Assembly (NCBI RefSeq): GCF_900105945.1
Contig: NZ_FNSO01000004.1
Location: 4,154,001 to 4,218,000 of the forward strand
DNA: 64,000 nt
Direction of reading: 5' to 3'
Source: Amycolatopsis tolypomycina
GTDB lineage: Bacteria; Actinomycetota; Actinomycetes; Mycobacteriales; Pseudonocardiaceae
In this document: piece by piece, positions 50,759 through 59,331 of the stretch
Layout of the letters: each line of letters opens with the position of its first letter
Numbering within the stretch: position 1 is the stretch's first letter
Program-made: the position numbers and the translations under genes
The notes under the pieces: generated by a model
What the model saw: only the letters and a program-made list of their open reading frames with translations
Database searches by the model: none
What the model was told of the DNA's origin: nothing

Positions 50759-50871
50759 GCGGTGGCCCGGGGTTCGCCGGGGAGAGGCCCGGCGCGGCTC
50801 ACGGGTGAGCAGCAGCCCGGGGTCGCCGGAGAACAGCCCCCGCGCAGCTCGCCGGCCGAGCGGCAGCCCGC
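50743..50871. repeat. Imperfect tandem repeats after the sigma factor gene
   Basis: About two and a half copies with a 50-51 base period begin at 50743, 50794 and 50844. Each starts with GCGGCTCAC-GGG-GTGAGC or a variant, a self-complementary hairpin, and continues with CCCGGGGT-CGCCGG. The first copy includes the sigma factor stop codon. Lies between convergent genes. Confidence 0.7.
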
Positions 50872-50892
50872 CCACACCGAAAACGCCCCCGC

Positions 50893-51942
50893 TCACCGGT
50901 CGAGCCACAACTTCGGCTCACCGAACAGCAGGGCCGTCCCGTGGGCGCGCTTGAAGTACAAGTGCGCGTCGTGCTCCCAGGTGATCGCGATGCCGCCGTG
51001 CAGCTGGATCATCTCCGCCGCCGCGTGGGTGAATGCCTCGCCGCACACCAGCTTTGCCGTTGCCACTGCCTCGGCGTCGCCGTCCACCAGGGCCGCGTAC
51101 AGCGCCGAACGGGCCGCTTCGACGTGGACGTGGACGTCCGCCATCCGGTGCTTCAATGCCTGGAACGAGCCGATCGGGCGGCCGAACTGGCGGCGTTGCT
51201 TCGTGTACTCGACGGTCAGCTCCAACGCGCGCGCCGCCGCCCCGGCCTGCTCCGCGGCCACCGCGATCACCGCCGTGTCCCGCAGCTGCCGCAGGGACGG
51301 GCCGAACCCGCCCGCGTCCAGCCGCCGCGCCGGGGTCGACGCGCACTCGACCACCGCGAGGCGACGGCCCGGATCCAGGCTCGGCACGCGCGAGCGGCGG
51401 ACCCCGTCGAGCGCGACCTCGAACAGACCGACACCGTCTTCCGTACCGGCCACCGCGAGCAGGACGTCGGCGAGGTCGCCGTCCAGGACGTAGCAGGCCT
51501 TGCCGTCGAGGCCCGTGGCCGAGGCGGTCAGGGCCGGTGTCCACCGGCCGTCCTCGCCGGACCAGGCCAGGGCCGCCAGTGTGGTGCCCGCGGCGATGCC
51601 CGGCAGCAGGTCTCGGCACGCGGAGTCGTTGCCGCTCAGCAACACCGCCTGAGCCGACAGCACCGCCGAACCCAGCATCGGTGCGGGGGTGAGCGTCCGG
51701 CCCAGCTCCGCCAGCACGACGCACGCCTCGGCGAGCCCCGCACCCGCGCCGCCGTACTGCTCCGGGATCACCAGCGCGGCGACGCCGATCTGCTCGCAGA
51801 GCGTCGACCACAGCTTGTCGTCGTAGCCCAGCGGCGACTCCATCGCCGCCCGCACCGATTCCGGGCCCGACCGGCGCGTCAGCAGCGCGCGGACGGCGTC
51901 CCGCAGCGCCCGCGCCTCCTCGGTCTCCATCGGGTCGGTCAT
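50893..51942 (-). CDS. fadE33: Acyl-CoA dehydrogenase, FadE33-like
   Basis: A 349-residue flavoprotein of the acyl-CoA dehydrogenase fold. ALVIPEQYGGAGAGLAEACVVLAELGR lies in the N-terminal domain, and ELTVEYTKQRRQFGRPIGSFQALKHRMADVHV plus AAEMIQLHGGIAITWEHDAHLYFKRAH in the C-terminal FAD and catalytic region. Proteins of this steroid branch form alpha2beta2 complexes in which one partner may lack part of the active site. ATG 51942 overlaps the upstream gene stop (ATGA). Order and sizes match fadE31-fadE32-fadE33 downstream of fadD3 in the mycobacterial HIP cluster (from memory). Confidence 0.82.
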   Translation of the reverse strand: MTDPMETEEARALRDAVRALLTRRSGPESVRAAMESPLGYDDKLWSTLCEQIGVAALVIPEQYGGAGAGLAEACVVLAELGRTLTPAPMLGSAVLSAQAVLLSGNDSACRDLLPGIAAGTTLAALAWSGEDGRWTPALTASATGLDGKACYVLDGDLADVLLAVAGTEDGVGLFEVALDGVRRSRVPSLDPGRRLAVVECASTPARRLDAGGFGPSLRQLRDTAVIAVAAEQAGAAARALELTVEYTKQRRQFGRPIGSFQALKHRMADVHVHVEAARSALYAALVDGDAEAVATAKLVCGEAFTHAAAEMIQLHGGIAITWEHDAHLYFKRAHGTALLFGEPKLWLDR

Positions 51943-52856
51943 CGCAGGACCCGCGCCCGGTGGAACGACCCGGTCCCCCACGCGCCGACGAGGGCCCGGA
52001 CCTTCGTCAGCCGGAGGCCGAGGTCGTGCTCGGCCGTGTAGCCGATGGCGCCGTGCACCTGGAGCGCGGTCCGGGCGGCGAGGTGGGCGGCTTCCCCGGC
52101 CAGCACCTTCGCCGCCGAGACGTCGCGGGCGAACGTGTCCCCGGCGACGGCCGCCCCGTAGAGCAGCGGGCGGGCCAGTTCGAGGCGGGTGACGACGTCG
52201 GCGAGGAGGTGCTTGACCGCCTGGTACTCGCCGATCGCCCGGCCGTACTGCTTGCGTTGCTTCGCGTACGCCACCGACGTGTCGAGCAGCCACTGCCCCG
52301 CCCCCACCAGCTGGGCGGCCACGGCCAGGACACCCCGGTCGAACGCGACGCCGCTCGAGGCGCCGGCGGCAGCGGGGACCCGGAACAGCCGCCGCGGCGG
52401 GTCGATCGAGCGCACGAAGTCGCCGACGCCCGTGAGCTCCGCGCCGGTGAGGTCCAACACCACGCCCGCGACGTCGGCGTCGAGGGCCAAGGGCACTTCC
52501 GGCGGCGCGACGACGGTGGCGACGAGGTCGCCCTCGGCGAGCGCGGTGAGCCGGTCGCCGGTCAGCAGCGAGGGGGCGACGGCGGCCGATTCGACGAGCG
52601 GGCCGGGAACGGCGTGGTAGCCGAGTGCTTCGCAGGCGACCACCAGGTCGACCGGGCCGGCGCCGAGGCCGCCGTGGTCCTCGTCGACCAGCAGCGCGAA
52701 GACGCCGACGTCGGCGAGTGCGCGCCAGAGCTTGAGGCCGCGGTCGTGCTCCCCCGCCGCCCAGGCCCGGGCGGCGGCCGCGGTGTCCGCTCCGCCCAGC
52801 AGCTCGTGGAGCGTCGCGGCGAACTGCCGTTGCTCCGGGGAGAGCCGGAACTTCAT
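51939..52856 (-). CDS. fadE32: Acyl-CoA dehydrogenase, FadE32-like (short)
   Basis: 305 residues, short for the family, as expected for FadE32. It keeps LSPEQRQFAATLHELLG at the start, VDEDHGGLGAGPVDLVVACEALG, YAKQRKQYGRAIGEYQAVKHLLADV and ALQVHGAIGYTAEHDLGLRLTKVRAL, but has no clear catalytic Glu in the usual C-terminal context. It probably pairs with a neighbouring FadE as a heteromer. It starts four bases inside the stop of the upstream gene (ATGA). Acts on side-chain-shortened HIP-derived CoA esters (pathway knowledge). Confidence 0.82.
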   Translation of the reverse strand: MKFRLSPEQRQFAATLHELLGGADTAAAARAWAAGEHDRGLKLWRALADVGVFALLVDEDHGGLGAGPVDLVVACEALGYHAVPGPLVESAAVAPSLLTGDRLTALAEGDLVATVVAPPEVPLALDADVAGVVLDLTGAELTGVGDFVRSIDPPRRLFRVPAAAGASSGVAFDRGVLAVAAQLVGAGQWLLDTSVAYAKQRKQYGRAIGEYQAVKHLLADVVTRLELARPLLYGAAVAGDTFARDVSAAKVLAGEAAHLAARTALQVHGAIGYTAEHDLGLRLTKVRALVGAWGTGSFHRARVLR

Positions 52857-53983
52857 CGGCGGGCCTCCCTCGGGAGCTGCAGCAGCCGTTCGGCGATGGT
52901 GTTGCGCTGGATCTGGTCGGTGCCGCCGTAGATCGGACCGGCCAGGGAGAACAGGTAGCCGTTCACCCAGGCCGGGTCGGTCTCCGCCGCGGGGCCGAGC
53001 ACATCGAGCGCGGTCTCGTGCAGCTCGACGTCCAAATGGGACCAGAACAGCTTGTTCACACTCGACTCCGGCCCCAGCTCACCCCCCTCCGCCAGCCTGC
53101 TCACCGTCCCGAACGTGTAGAGCTGATAGGCGCGGGCCCCGATCCACGCATCGGCCACTCTGTCCCTTGTGGACTCCGCAGCACCGCACGAACGCCACAG
53201 CTCCACCAGCCGATCAGCCGCCGCCAGGAACCGGCCCGGACTCCGCAACGACAGCCCACGCTCGTTGTTCGCCGTGGTCATCGCCACCCGCCAGCCCTGG
53301 CCCACCTCACCGATCACGTCCTCGTCCGGCACGAACACCTCGTCGAGGAAGATCTCCGCAAACCCCGGCTCACCGTCCAGCTGCGGAATCGGCCGCACGG
53401 TCACACCCTCGCCCCGCAGGTCGAACATGAAGTACGTCAGGCCGTGATGCCGCTGCGCCTCCGGATCCGTGCGAAACAGCCCGAACGCACGATCGGCGAA
53501 GGTCGCCCGGGAACTCCACGTCTTCTGCCCCGACAGCAACCAGCCACCGTCGGCGCGCACCGCCGAACTCCGCAACGCCGCAATGTCGCTACCCGCCTCG
53601 GGTTCCGACCACGCCTGTGCCCACACCTGCTCGCCGGTCGCCATCGCGGGCAGAATCCGGTCACGCTGCTCCGGCGTCCCGTGGGCGAACAACGTCGGCC
53701 CGAGCATGAAGATCCCGTTCTGCGACACCCGCCCCGGCGCCCCCGAGGCGTAGTACTCCTCCTCGAACAACAGCCACTGCAGCATCGACGCGTCCCGCCC
53801 GTGGTACTCGACCGGCCACGACACCACCGACCACCGCGCCTCGGCGAGTTCGGCCTCCCACTCCCGATGGGCCGCGAAACCTTCCGCGGTGTCCATCGAC
53901 GGCAGCACCCGCACGTGCGAAGCCAGCCACTCCCGCGCCTCGTCGCGCAACGCCGCCGAAGCCTCGTCGATGTCGAGATCCAT
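52853..53983 (-). CDS. fadE31: Acyl-CoA dehydrogenase, FadE31-like
   Basis: A 376-residue full-length acyl-CoA dehydrogenase. WLLFEEEYYASGAPGRVSQNGIFMLGP, then EPEAGSDIAALRSSAVR (FAD signature), TWSSRATFADRAFGLFRTDPEAQRH and GPIYGGTDQIQRNTIAERLLQLPREAR at the C-terminus. It shares the last motif with FadE30 at 56.4 kb. Its ATG shares one base with the upstream crotonase stop, and its own stop overlaps the next start, so the operon is translationally chained. Acts in late HIP breakdown (pathway knowledge); exact substrate unknown. Confidence 0.87.
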   Translation of the reverse strand: MDLDIDEASAALRDEAREWLASHVRVLPSMDTAEGFAAHREWEAELAEARWSVVSWPVEYHGRDASMLQWLLFEEEYYASGAPGRVSQNGIFMLGPTLFAHGTPEQRDRILPAMATGEQVWAQAWSEPEAGSDIAALRSSAVRADGGWLLSGQKTWSSRATFADRAFGLFRTDPEAQRHHGLTYFMFDLRGEGVTVRPIPQLDGEPGFAEIFLDEVFVPDEDVIGEVGQGWRVAMTTANNERGLSLRSPGRFLAAADRLVELWRSCGAAESTRDRVADAWIGARAYQLYTFGTVSRLAEGGELGPESSVNKLFWSHLDVELHETALDVLGPAAETDPAWVNGYLFSLAGPIYGGTDQIQRNTIAERLLQLPREARR

Positions 53984-54828
53984 CAGGCCCCCTTGTTCGC
54001 GTCACGCATCGACCGCGCCGACTGCCCACCCAGCGAATCCTCCGACGTCTCCGCGTTGTGGGCGTGCGCCAGGTGATGCAGCCCGAACACCGAGTCCATC
54101 CCGGACCGCAAACCCATCAGATCCTCGGCCTGGTTGACCGCCTTCTTCGCCAACGCCAGCCCGAACTGCGGCATCCCGGCGATCTTCTCCGCCAGCTCCA
54201 GCGTGCGCTCCTCCAGCTCCGCACGCGGCACGATCCGGGTCACCATGCCCCACTCCTTGGCCTGCTGGACCGTGAACCGCTCCCCCGTGAACAGCACTTC
54301 CTTCGCCGCGCGGGGACCCAGCACCCACGGATGCGCGAAGTACTCGACACCCGGAATCCCCATCCGCACCACCGGATCGGCGAAGAACGCGTCATCGGAA
54401 GCCACGATCAGATCGCACACCCACGCCAGCATCAACCCACCCGCGATGCACGCACCCTGCACACTCGCGATCATCGGCTTCGGGATCTCCCGCCACCGGC
54501 GGCACATCCCCAGATACACCTCGGACTCCCGCGCGAACCGCTGATCACCACCGGCCCGGTCGACGTGGTCCCACCACATCACCGCCCGCCGGTCGAACGA
54601 CTGGTCGGCGTCCCGGCCAGGGCTGCCGATGTCGTGCCCCGCCGAGAAGTGCTTCCCCTCCCCCGCCAGCACGATCACCTTCACCTCGGGATCGTTCACC
54701 GCCTCGGTGAACGCGTCGTCCAAGGCGTACGTCATCGCCGAGTTCTGGGCGTTGCGGTAGTCCGGGCGGTTCATGGTCACCACCGCGACCGGCCCGCGCC
54801 GCTCCGACCGGACCACCGATTCACTCAT
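53983..54828 (-). CDS. Crotonase-fold protein without the usual catalytic Glu pair
   Basis: 281 residues of the enoyl-CoA hydratase/isomerase fold: GPVAVVTMNRPDYRNAQNSAM, then the CoA-binding loop GEGKHFSAGHDIGSP, a family-unusual insert (about 75-110), and IASVQGACIAGGLMLAWVCDLIVASDDAFFADPVVRMGIPG. Hydratases normally carry Glu in GGGCEL and in the PE of the next loop; here these positions read GGLML and PVV. Hydration by the standard route is therefore doubtful; isomerase, hydrolase or other crotonase chemistry fits better. It lies between fadD3 and fadE31 with overlapping stops. Distinct from EchA20, the HIP ring hydrolase, in length. Confidence 0.85.
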   Translation of the reverse strand: MSESVVRSERRGPVAVVTMNRPDYRNAQNSAMTYALDDAFTEAVNDPEVKVIVLAGEGKHFSAGHDIGSPGRDADQSFDRRAVMWWDHVDRAGGDQRFARESEVYLGMCRRWREIPKPMIASVQGACIAGGLMLAWVCDLIVASDDAFFADPVVRMGIPGVEYFAHPWVLGPRAAKEVLFTGERFTVQQAKEWGMVTRIVPRAELEERTLELAEKIAGMPQFGLALAKKAVNQAEDLMGLRSGMDSVFGLHHLAHAHNAETSEDSLGGQSARSMRDANKGA

Positions 54829-56357
54829 GCCTTCTCCTCGGTCAGCAGCCGCTTCAGCACCTTGCCGGCAGCGTTGCGGGGCAGCTCGTCGAGGAACTCG
54901 ACGAACTTCGGGTTCTTGTAGTTGGCGAGCCGCTCGCGGCAGAACGCCGTGACGTCCTCCGCCGTCAGCCCGGTCCCGACGACGTAGGCCTTGCCGACCT
55001 CGCCGAGCCGCTCGTCCGGGACGCCGACGACGGCGACGTCGCGGACGCCGGCCAGCTCGGTCAGCGCGCTCTCGACCTCGGCCGGGTAGACGTTGAAGCC
55101 GCCGCAGATGTACATGTCCTTGAGCCGGCCGGTGATGGTGAGGTTGCCGCCGGCGTCGAGCTCGCCGACGTCACCGGTGTGCAGCCAGCCGTCCTCGTCG
55201 ATGGCCTTGGCCGTCGCCTCGGGGTCGTCGAGGTAGCCGAGCATCACGTTCGGCCCGCGCAGGACGATCTCGCCCGGCGAGCCGTGGATCGCCACCTCGA
55301 ACCCCGCCGTGGCCCGGCCCGACGTGCTCGCGACGAGTTCCGCGGGGTCGCCGGGACGGCACATCGTCACCATGACGGCTTCGGTGAGGCCGTAGGCGGT
55401 CAGGACCGTCTCGAACCCGAGCTCGGCCCCCATCCGCCGGACCAGCGACGCGGGCACGCTGGCCGCCCCGGTGACCGCGAGCCGCAGCGACGAGAGGTCG
55501 CCCTTGCGCGGCTCGTGCAGCAGGGACTGGAAGATCGTCGGCGCGCCCGGCAGCACGGAGATCCGCTCCCGTTCGATCGCCTTCAGCGCCTCGCGGACGT
55601 CGAAGACCGCCTGCGGGACGAGCGTCGCGCCGGTCAGCAGGCCCACGACGATGCCGGCCTTGTAGCCGAAGCTGTGGAAGAACGGGTTGATCACCAGGTA
55701 CCGGTCTTCCGCGGTGACCTGGCCGCACTCGGCCCACGCCGCGGCGACGTCGACCGTCTGGCGGTGGACCGAGAGCACGCCCTTGGAGCGGCCGCTGGTG
55801 CCGGAGGTGAAGAGGATGTCGGCGACGTCGTCGGGGCCGACGGTGTCCGCCCGTGCCTCGGCTTCGGCTTCGGTGACGTCCTCGGCGCGCGCAAGGAACT
55901 CGTCCCAGCCCAGCGTGCCCTCGACCGGCCGGTGCGGCTCCTGCAGCGGCACCCGGACGACGGTGCCGAGGTCCGGCAGCTCGACGCCGGTCTCGCGGAT
56001 CGCGGCGTGGCGGTCGGTGCCGAGGAAGTCGGCGGCCACGACGAGCGCCCTGGCCCGGCCGCGGACGAGCAGGTCGACCGTCTCGGTCGCGGTGAAGCGG
56101 GTGTTGACCGGGATCAGGACCGCCCCCGCGTAGAGGGCGCCCAGGGCCGAGAGGACCCAGTGGTGGGTGTTGGGGAGGGCGACCGCGACCCGGTCGCCCG
56201 CCTGGACGCCGCACGCGGCGAACGCCCGCGCGACCGTTCGAACACGTTCCAGAAGTTCGTCGTAGCCGAGCCGCACCGGTCCGTCGACCAGCGCCTCCGC
56301 GGACCCGAACTTCGCGGCGGCATCGCGGACGACGGCCGGGATCGTGGTCTGTCCCAC
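54825..56357 (-). CDS. fadD3: Acyl-CoA synthetase FadD3 (HIP-CoA ligase)
   Basis: A 510-residue adenylate-forming ligase. Core motifs are ILFTSGTSGRSKGVLSVH (P-loop, about 175), VLTAYGLTEAVMV (A5), GWLHTGDVGELDAGGNLTITGRLKDMYICGGFNVYP (A7-A8) and the catalytic Lys in NAAGKVLKR near the C-terminus. In mycobacteria FadD3 adds CoA to HIP, the propanoate left after rings A and B are removed. The start is GTG 56357, with AGGAGG five bases upstream; GTG 56360 is one codon earlier and badly spaced. It is first of a coupled operon (fadD3-crotonase-fadE31-fadE32-fadE33) divergent from fadE30, with a KstR-like box between. Confidence 0.88.
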   Translation of the reverse strand: MGQTTIPAVVRDAAAKFGSAEALVDGPVRLGYDELLERVRTVARAFAACGVQAGDRVAVALPNTHHWVLSALGALYAGAVLIPVNTRFTATETVDLLVRGRARALVVAADFLGTDRHAAIRETGVELPDLGTVVRVPLQEPHRPVEGTLGWDEFLARAEDVTEAEAEARADTVGPDDVADILFTSGTSGRSKGVLSVHRQTVDVAAAWAECGQVTAEDRYLVINPFFHSFGYKAGIVVGLLTGATLVPQAVFDVREALKAIERERISVLPGAPTIFQSLLHEPRKGDLSSLRLAVTGAASVPASLVRRMGAELGFETVLTAYGLTEAVMVTMCRPGDPAELVASTSGRATAGFEVAIHGSPGEIVLRGPNVMLGYLDDPEATAKAIDEDGWLHTGDVGELDAGGNLTITGRLKDMYICGGFNVYPAEVESALTELAGVRDVAVVGVPDERLGEVGKAYVVGTGLTAEDVTAFCRERLANYKNPKFVEFLDELPRNAAGKVLKRLLTEEKA

Positions 56358-56382
56358 CACAGCCTCCTCTGGACCGACAAAG

Positions 56383-56397
56383 TAGAACGTGTTCTCA
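56383..56397. promoter_or_regulatory. KstR-like operator between fadD3 and fadE30
   Basis: TAGAACGTGTTCTCA: the core AGAAC-GT-GTTCT is an inverted repeat and matches the KstR consensus TnnAACnnGTTnnA except for C in place of the last A (position 56396). It is the only such site seen and faces both operons. Confidence 0.7.
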
Positions 56398-56439
56398 TTA
56401 CCCTAGGTGCCGGACCGGCCCGGCAGCAAGGAGGCGTGC

Positions 56440-57585
56440 GTGGGACCGACGCGATTCCGCGAGGAGGTCGCGAGCTGGCTCGCCGACAACCTCACCGGCG
56501 AGTTCGCCCGCCTGCGCGGGCTCGGCGGTCCGGGACGGGAGCACGAGGAGTTCGACCTGCGGCTCGCGTGGGAACGCCACCTCGCCGGCGCCGGCTGGAC
56601 CTGCGTCGGCTGGCCGGTCGAGCACGGCGGCCGCGGCCTGTCCCTGGAGGAGCAGGTCGCCTTCCACGAGGAATACGCGGCTTCGGGCGCCCCGGCGCGG
56701 GTGAACCACATCGGCGAACAGCTGCTCGGGCCGACCCTGATCGCGTTCGGCACCCCCGAACAGCAGCAACGGTTCCTGCCGGGGATCGTCGCCGTGCGGG
56801 ACCTGTGGTGCCAGGGCTACTCCGAACCCGGCGCCGGCTCCGACCTCGCCGCCGTCTCGACGTCCGCGGTGCTGCGTGACGGCGAATGGGTCATCAACGG
56901 CCAGAAGATCTGGACCTCCCTGGCGCACGTGGCCGACTGGTGCTTCGTGGTGGCCCGGACCGAACCCGGTTCGCAGCGCCACCACGGGCTGTCCTACCTG
57001 CTGGTGCCCCTGCACCAGGACGGCGTCACGATCCGCCCGATCCAGCAGCTCACCGGCACCTCCGAGTTCAACGAGGTCTTCTTCGACGACGCCCGCACGG
57101 CCGCCGACCTGGTCGTGGGCGAGCCGGGCGAGGGCTGGAAGATCGCGATGGCCACGCTCGGCTTCGAACGCGGGGTCTCGACCCTGGGCCAGCAGATCGG
57201 GTTCCGCCGCGAGCTCGACGACATCACCGCCGAAGCGAAACGGCTCGGCACCTACGACGACCCGCTGTTGCGCGCCGACCTCGCCCGCGCCCGCGTCGGC
57301 CTCCGGGTGCTGCGCGCGCACGCATTGCGGACGCTCGGGCAGGCCGCCGGGCCGGAAGTGGCCGTCGGGAAGCTGCTGTGGGCGCAGTGGCACCGCGGGC
57401 TCGGCGAACTCGCCATGCGCGCCCGAGGCGCGCGGTCGATGACTTCCGACGGACCCGAGCTGGACGAGTGGCAGCGGCTGTTCCTGTTCACCCGCGCCGA
57501 CACCATCTACGGCGGGTCCGACGAAATCGAACGCAACATCATCGCCGAGCGCGTGCTCGGCCTACCCCGGGAGGCTCGCCCGTGA
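56440..57585 (+). CDS. fadE30: Acyl-CoA dehydrogenase FadE30
   Basis: A 381-residue acyl-CoA dehydrogenase: FHEEYAASGAPARVNHIGEQLLGPTLI, YSEPGAGSDLAAVSTSAV (FAD site), KIWTSLAHVADWCFVVARTEPGSQRHHG and TIYGGSDEIERNIIAERVLGLPREARP. I chose GTG 56440 because AAGGAGG lies six bases upstream; the frame opens at GTG 56407, which has no site. FadE30 desaturates 5-hydroxy-HIP-CoA in steroid C/D ring breakdown (pathway knowledge). Its stop overlaps the ipdF start (GTGA). Divergent from fadD3 under the shared box. Confidence 0.87.
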   Translation: MGPTRFREEVASWLADNLTGEFARLRGLGGPGREHEEFDLRLAWERHLAGAGWTCVGWPVEHGGRGLSLEEQVAFHEEYAASGAPARVNHIGEQLLGPTLIAFGTPEQQQRFLPGIVAVRDLWCQGYSEPGAGSDLAAVSTSAVLRDGEWVINGQKIWTSLAHVADWCFVVARTEPGSQRHHGLSYLLVPLHQDGVTIRPIQQLTGTSEFNEVFFDDARTAADLVVGEPGEGWKIAMATLGFERGVSTLGQQIGFRRELDDITAEAKRLGTYDDPLLRADLARARVGLRVLRAHALRTLGQAAGPEVAVGKLLWAQWHRGLGELAMRARGARSMTSDGPELDEWQRLFLFTRADTIYGGSDEIERNIIAERVLGLPREARP

Positions 57586-58343
57586 TCCCGACCTACCCAC
57601 CCGGCCACGATCTGCTGCGGGGGAAAGTGGTCGTGGTGACCGCGGCCGCGGGCACCGGGATCGGCTCCGCGGTGGCGAAACGCTGCCTCGAAGAAGGCGC
57701 GCAGGTCGTCATCAGCGACTGGCACGAGCGGCGGCTGAAGGAGAAGGCCGCCGAACTCGGCGACGTCCACGCGATCCCGTGCGACGTGACCCAGGAAGAC
57801 CAGGTCCAGGCCCTGATCGACGGCGCCGTCGAGCAGTTCGGGCGGCTCGACGTCATGGTCAACAACGCCGGGCTCGGCGGCACCAAATCGGTCATCGACA
57901 TGACCGACGAGGAGTGGTCGCGCGTCCTCGACATCACGCTGAACGGCACTTTCCGCTGCACCCGCGCGGCCCTGAAACAGTTCGTGGCCCAGGGCGGCGG
58001 TGGCGCGATCGTCAACAACGCTTCGGTCATCGGCTGGCGCGCTCAAGCGGGCCAGGCCCACTACGCCGCGGCCAAAGCCGGCGTCATGGCCCTCACCCGC
58101 TGCTCGGCTTTGGATGCCGCGGAACACGGCGTCCGGATCAACGCCGTCGCCCCCAGCCTCGCCATGCACCCCTTCCTCGCCAAGGTGACCAGCGACGAAC
58201 TCCTCGACGACCTCACCAAGCGGGAAGCGTTCGGCCGCGCGGCCGAACCGTGGGAAGTCGCCAACGTCATGGTCTTCCTCGCCAGCGACTACGCCTCCTA
58301 CCTCACCGGCGAAGTCGTCTCCGTCAGCAGCCAGCACCCCTAG
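57582..58343 (+). CDS. ipdF: Short-chain dehydrogenase IpdF
   Basis: 253 residues, classical SDR. The cofactor motif is VVVTAAAGTGIGSAVAKR (the usual GxxxGxG has Ala at its first Gly), then NNAGLGG, catalytic Ser in NNASVIGW and the YxxxK in HYAAAKAG. IpdF oxidoreduces the 5-hydroxy/5-oxo group of HIP-CoA intermediates (pathway knowledge). GTG 57582 overlaps the fadE30 stop. The stop codon TAG (58341-58343) is part of the CTAG that flanks the insertion element, so the element landed exactly at the gene end without changing the protein. Confidence 0.87.
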   Translation: MIPTYPPGHDLLRGKVVVVTAAAGTGIGSAVAKRCLEEGAQVVISDWHERRLKEKAAELGDVHAIPCDVTQEDQVQALIDGAVEQFGRLDVMVNNAGLGGTKSVIDMTDEEWSRVLDITLNGTFRCTRAALKQFVAQGGGGAIVNNASVIGWRAQAGQAHYAAAKAGVMALTRCSALDAAEHGVRINAVAPSLAMHPFLAKVTSDELLDDLTKREAFGRAAEPWEVANVMVFLASDYASYLTGEVVSVSSQHP

Positions 58344-59319
58344 ACGAGTAATGCGTAACTCGGTCAGTGGTCGTAGGCGGTCAGTGATCGGGTGATGGGT
58401 TGGCCGGTGGCGCGGTTGTGCCAGATGGCGGCGGTGAGGGCCAGGAGGCGTTGGGCGACGCGGACGCCGACGCCTTCGATGGTGCGTCCACCGTGCTGTT
58501 CCAGGTTCAGCTGGCCCTTGAGGGTGTCGTTGACCGACTCGATGAGCTGGCGGATGGACTTGAGCAGCGGCTCACCGGGATGCGGCTTGCGGTTGCGGTA
58601 GGACGGCCGGATCAGCCGGACCCCGCGCTCGGCCAGGAAGCGGTCCAGTTCCGCGGAGACGTAGCCCTTGTCGGCGATGATCAGCAGCCCCGGACGTTCG
58701 GTGAGCAGGTGGGGTTCGTGGTCGCAGATGGCCATGAGCACCTGCCGCTCGTCGACCTTCGGGTCGGCCAGCGCCCAGGCGACCGGGAGTCCGGCCGGGG
58801 TGCAGACCAGATGCAGCCGCAGTCCCCAGAACCAGCGCGAGTGGGAGCGGCAGAAGCCATACTTTGCCCAGCCGGCCAACTCCGAACGCTGGACCGTGGG
58901 TCGGGAGCGACCGCATTCGACCGGGGTGGAGTCCACGATCCAGGTGGTGTCGGTCCACAGGTCGGTGTCCGCCGCCAGCCAGCGCATGACCTGCTTGACC
59001 AGCGGCAACGCGGCACGCAGCCGACGGTTGTAGCCGGACTGGCCAGGCAGATAGCGGAACGCGCCGGGCATCCGGGCGGGCAGGAACCGCAGCCAGCGGG
59101 CCTCGGAGGTGAACCCCAGCAACGCCTGGGCCACGGCCAAGGTCACCAGCTCCGCGTCGGTCAGCTTCGGCGGCCTGCCCACCCGCCGCCTGCCGGCGAG
59201 GTGGTCGTCGATCTTGACGTAGAGTGCGGTGAGAAGGGTGTTCAGGTCTGTCGTCACAAACCGATCTTGAACACCCTTCGCCCATCTCCAGCCACCACCC
59301 AGACTTACGCATTACTCGT
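58344..59319 (-). mobile_element. IS982-type insertion sequence, complete
   Basis: The element of 976 bases has perfect 15-base ends: ACGAGTAATGCGTAA at 58344-58358 and its reverse complement at 59305-59319. It carries one intact transposase gene. Both sides are flanked by CTAG (58340-58343 and 59320-59323), the likely target duplication; because CTAG is its own reverse complement it could instead extend the ends to 19 bases. It separates ipdF from fadA6, which otherwise would be eight bases apart. Perfect ends and an intact gene suggest a recent insertion. Confidence 0.93.
58364..59257 (-). CDS. IS982-family transposase
   Basis: A 297-residue DDE transposase. The N-terminal part has VGRPPKLTDAELVTLAVAQALLGFTSEARWLRF. 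Catalytic acids appear as WIVDSTPVECGRSR (first Asp), LLIIADKGYVS (second Asp) and the Glu in SIRQLIESVNDTLKGQLNLEQHGGRT. The C-terminal TAAIWHNRATGQPITRSLTAYDH is typical of actinobacterial copies. No frameshift is visible, so it should be active. It runs opposite to ipdF and fadA6. Confidence 0.92.
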   Translation of the reverse strand: MTTDLNTLLTALYVKIDDHLAGRRRVGRPPKLTDAELVTLAVAQALLGFTSEARWLRFLPARMPGAFRYLPGQSGYNRRLRAALPLVKQVMRWLAADTDLWTDTTWIVDSTPVECGRSRPTVQRSELAGWAKYGFCRSHSRWFWGLRLHLVCTPAGLPVAWALADPKVDERQVLMAICDHEPHLLTERPGLLIIADKGYVSAELDRFLAERGVRLIRPSYRNRKPHPGEPLLKSIRQLIESVNDTLKGQLNLEQHGGRTIEGVGVRVAQRLLALTAAIWHNRATGQPITRSLTAYDH

Positions 59320-59331
59320 CTAGGAGTCCCC

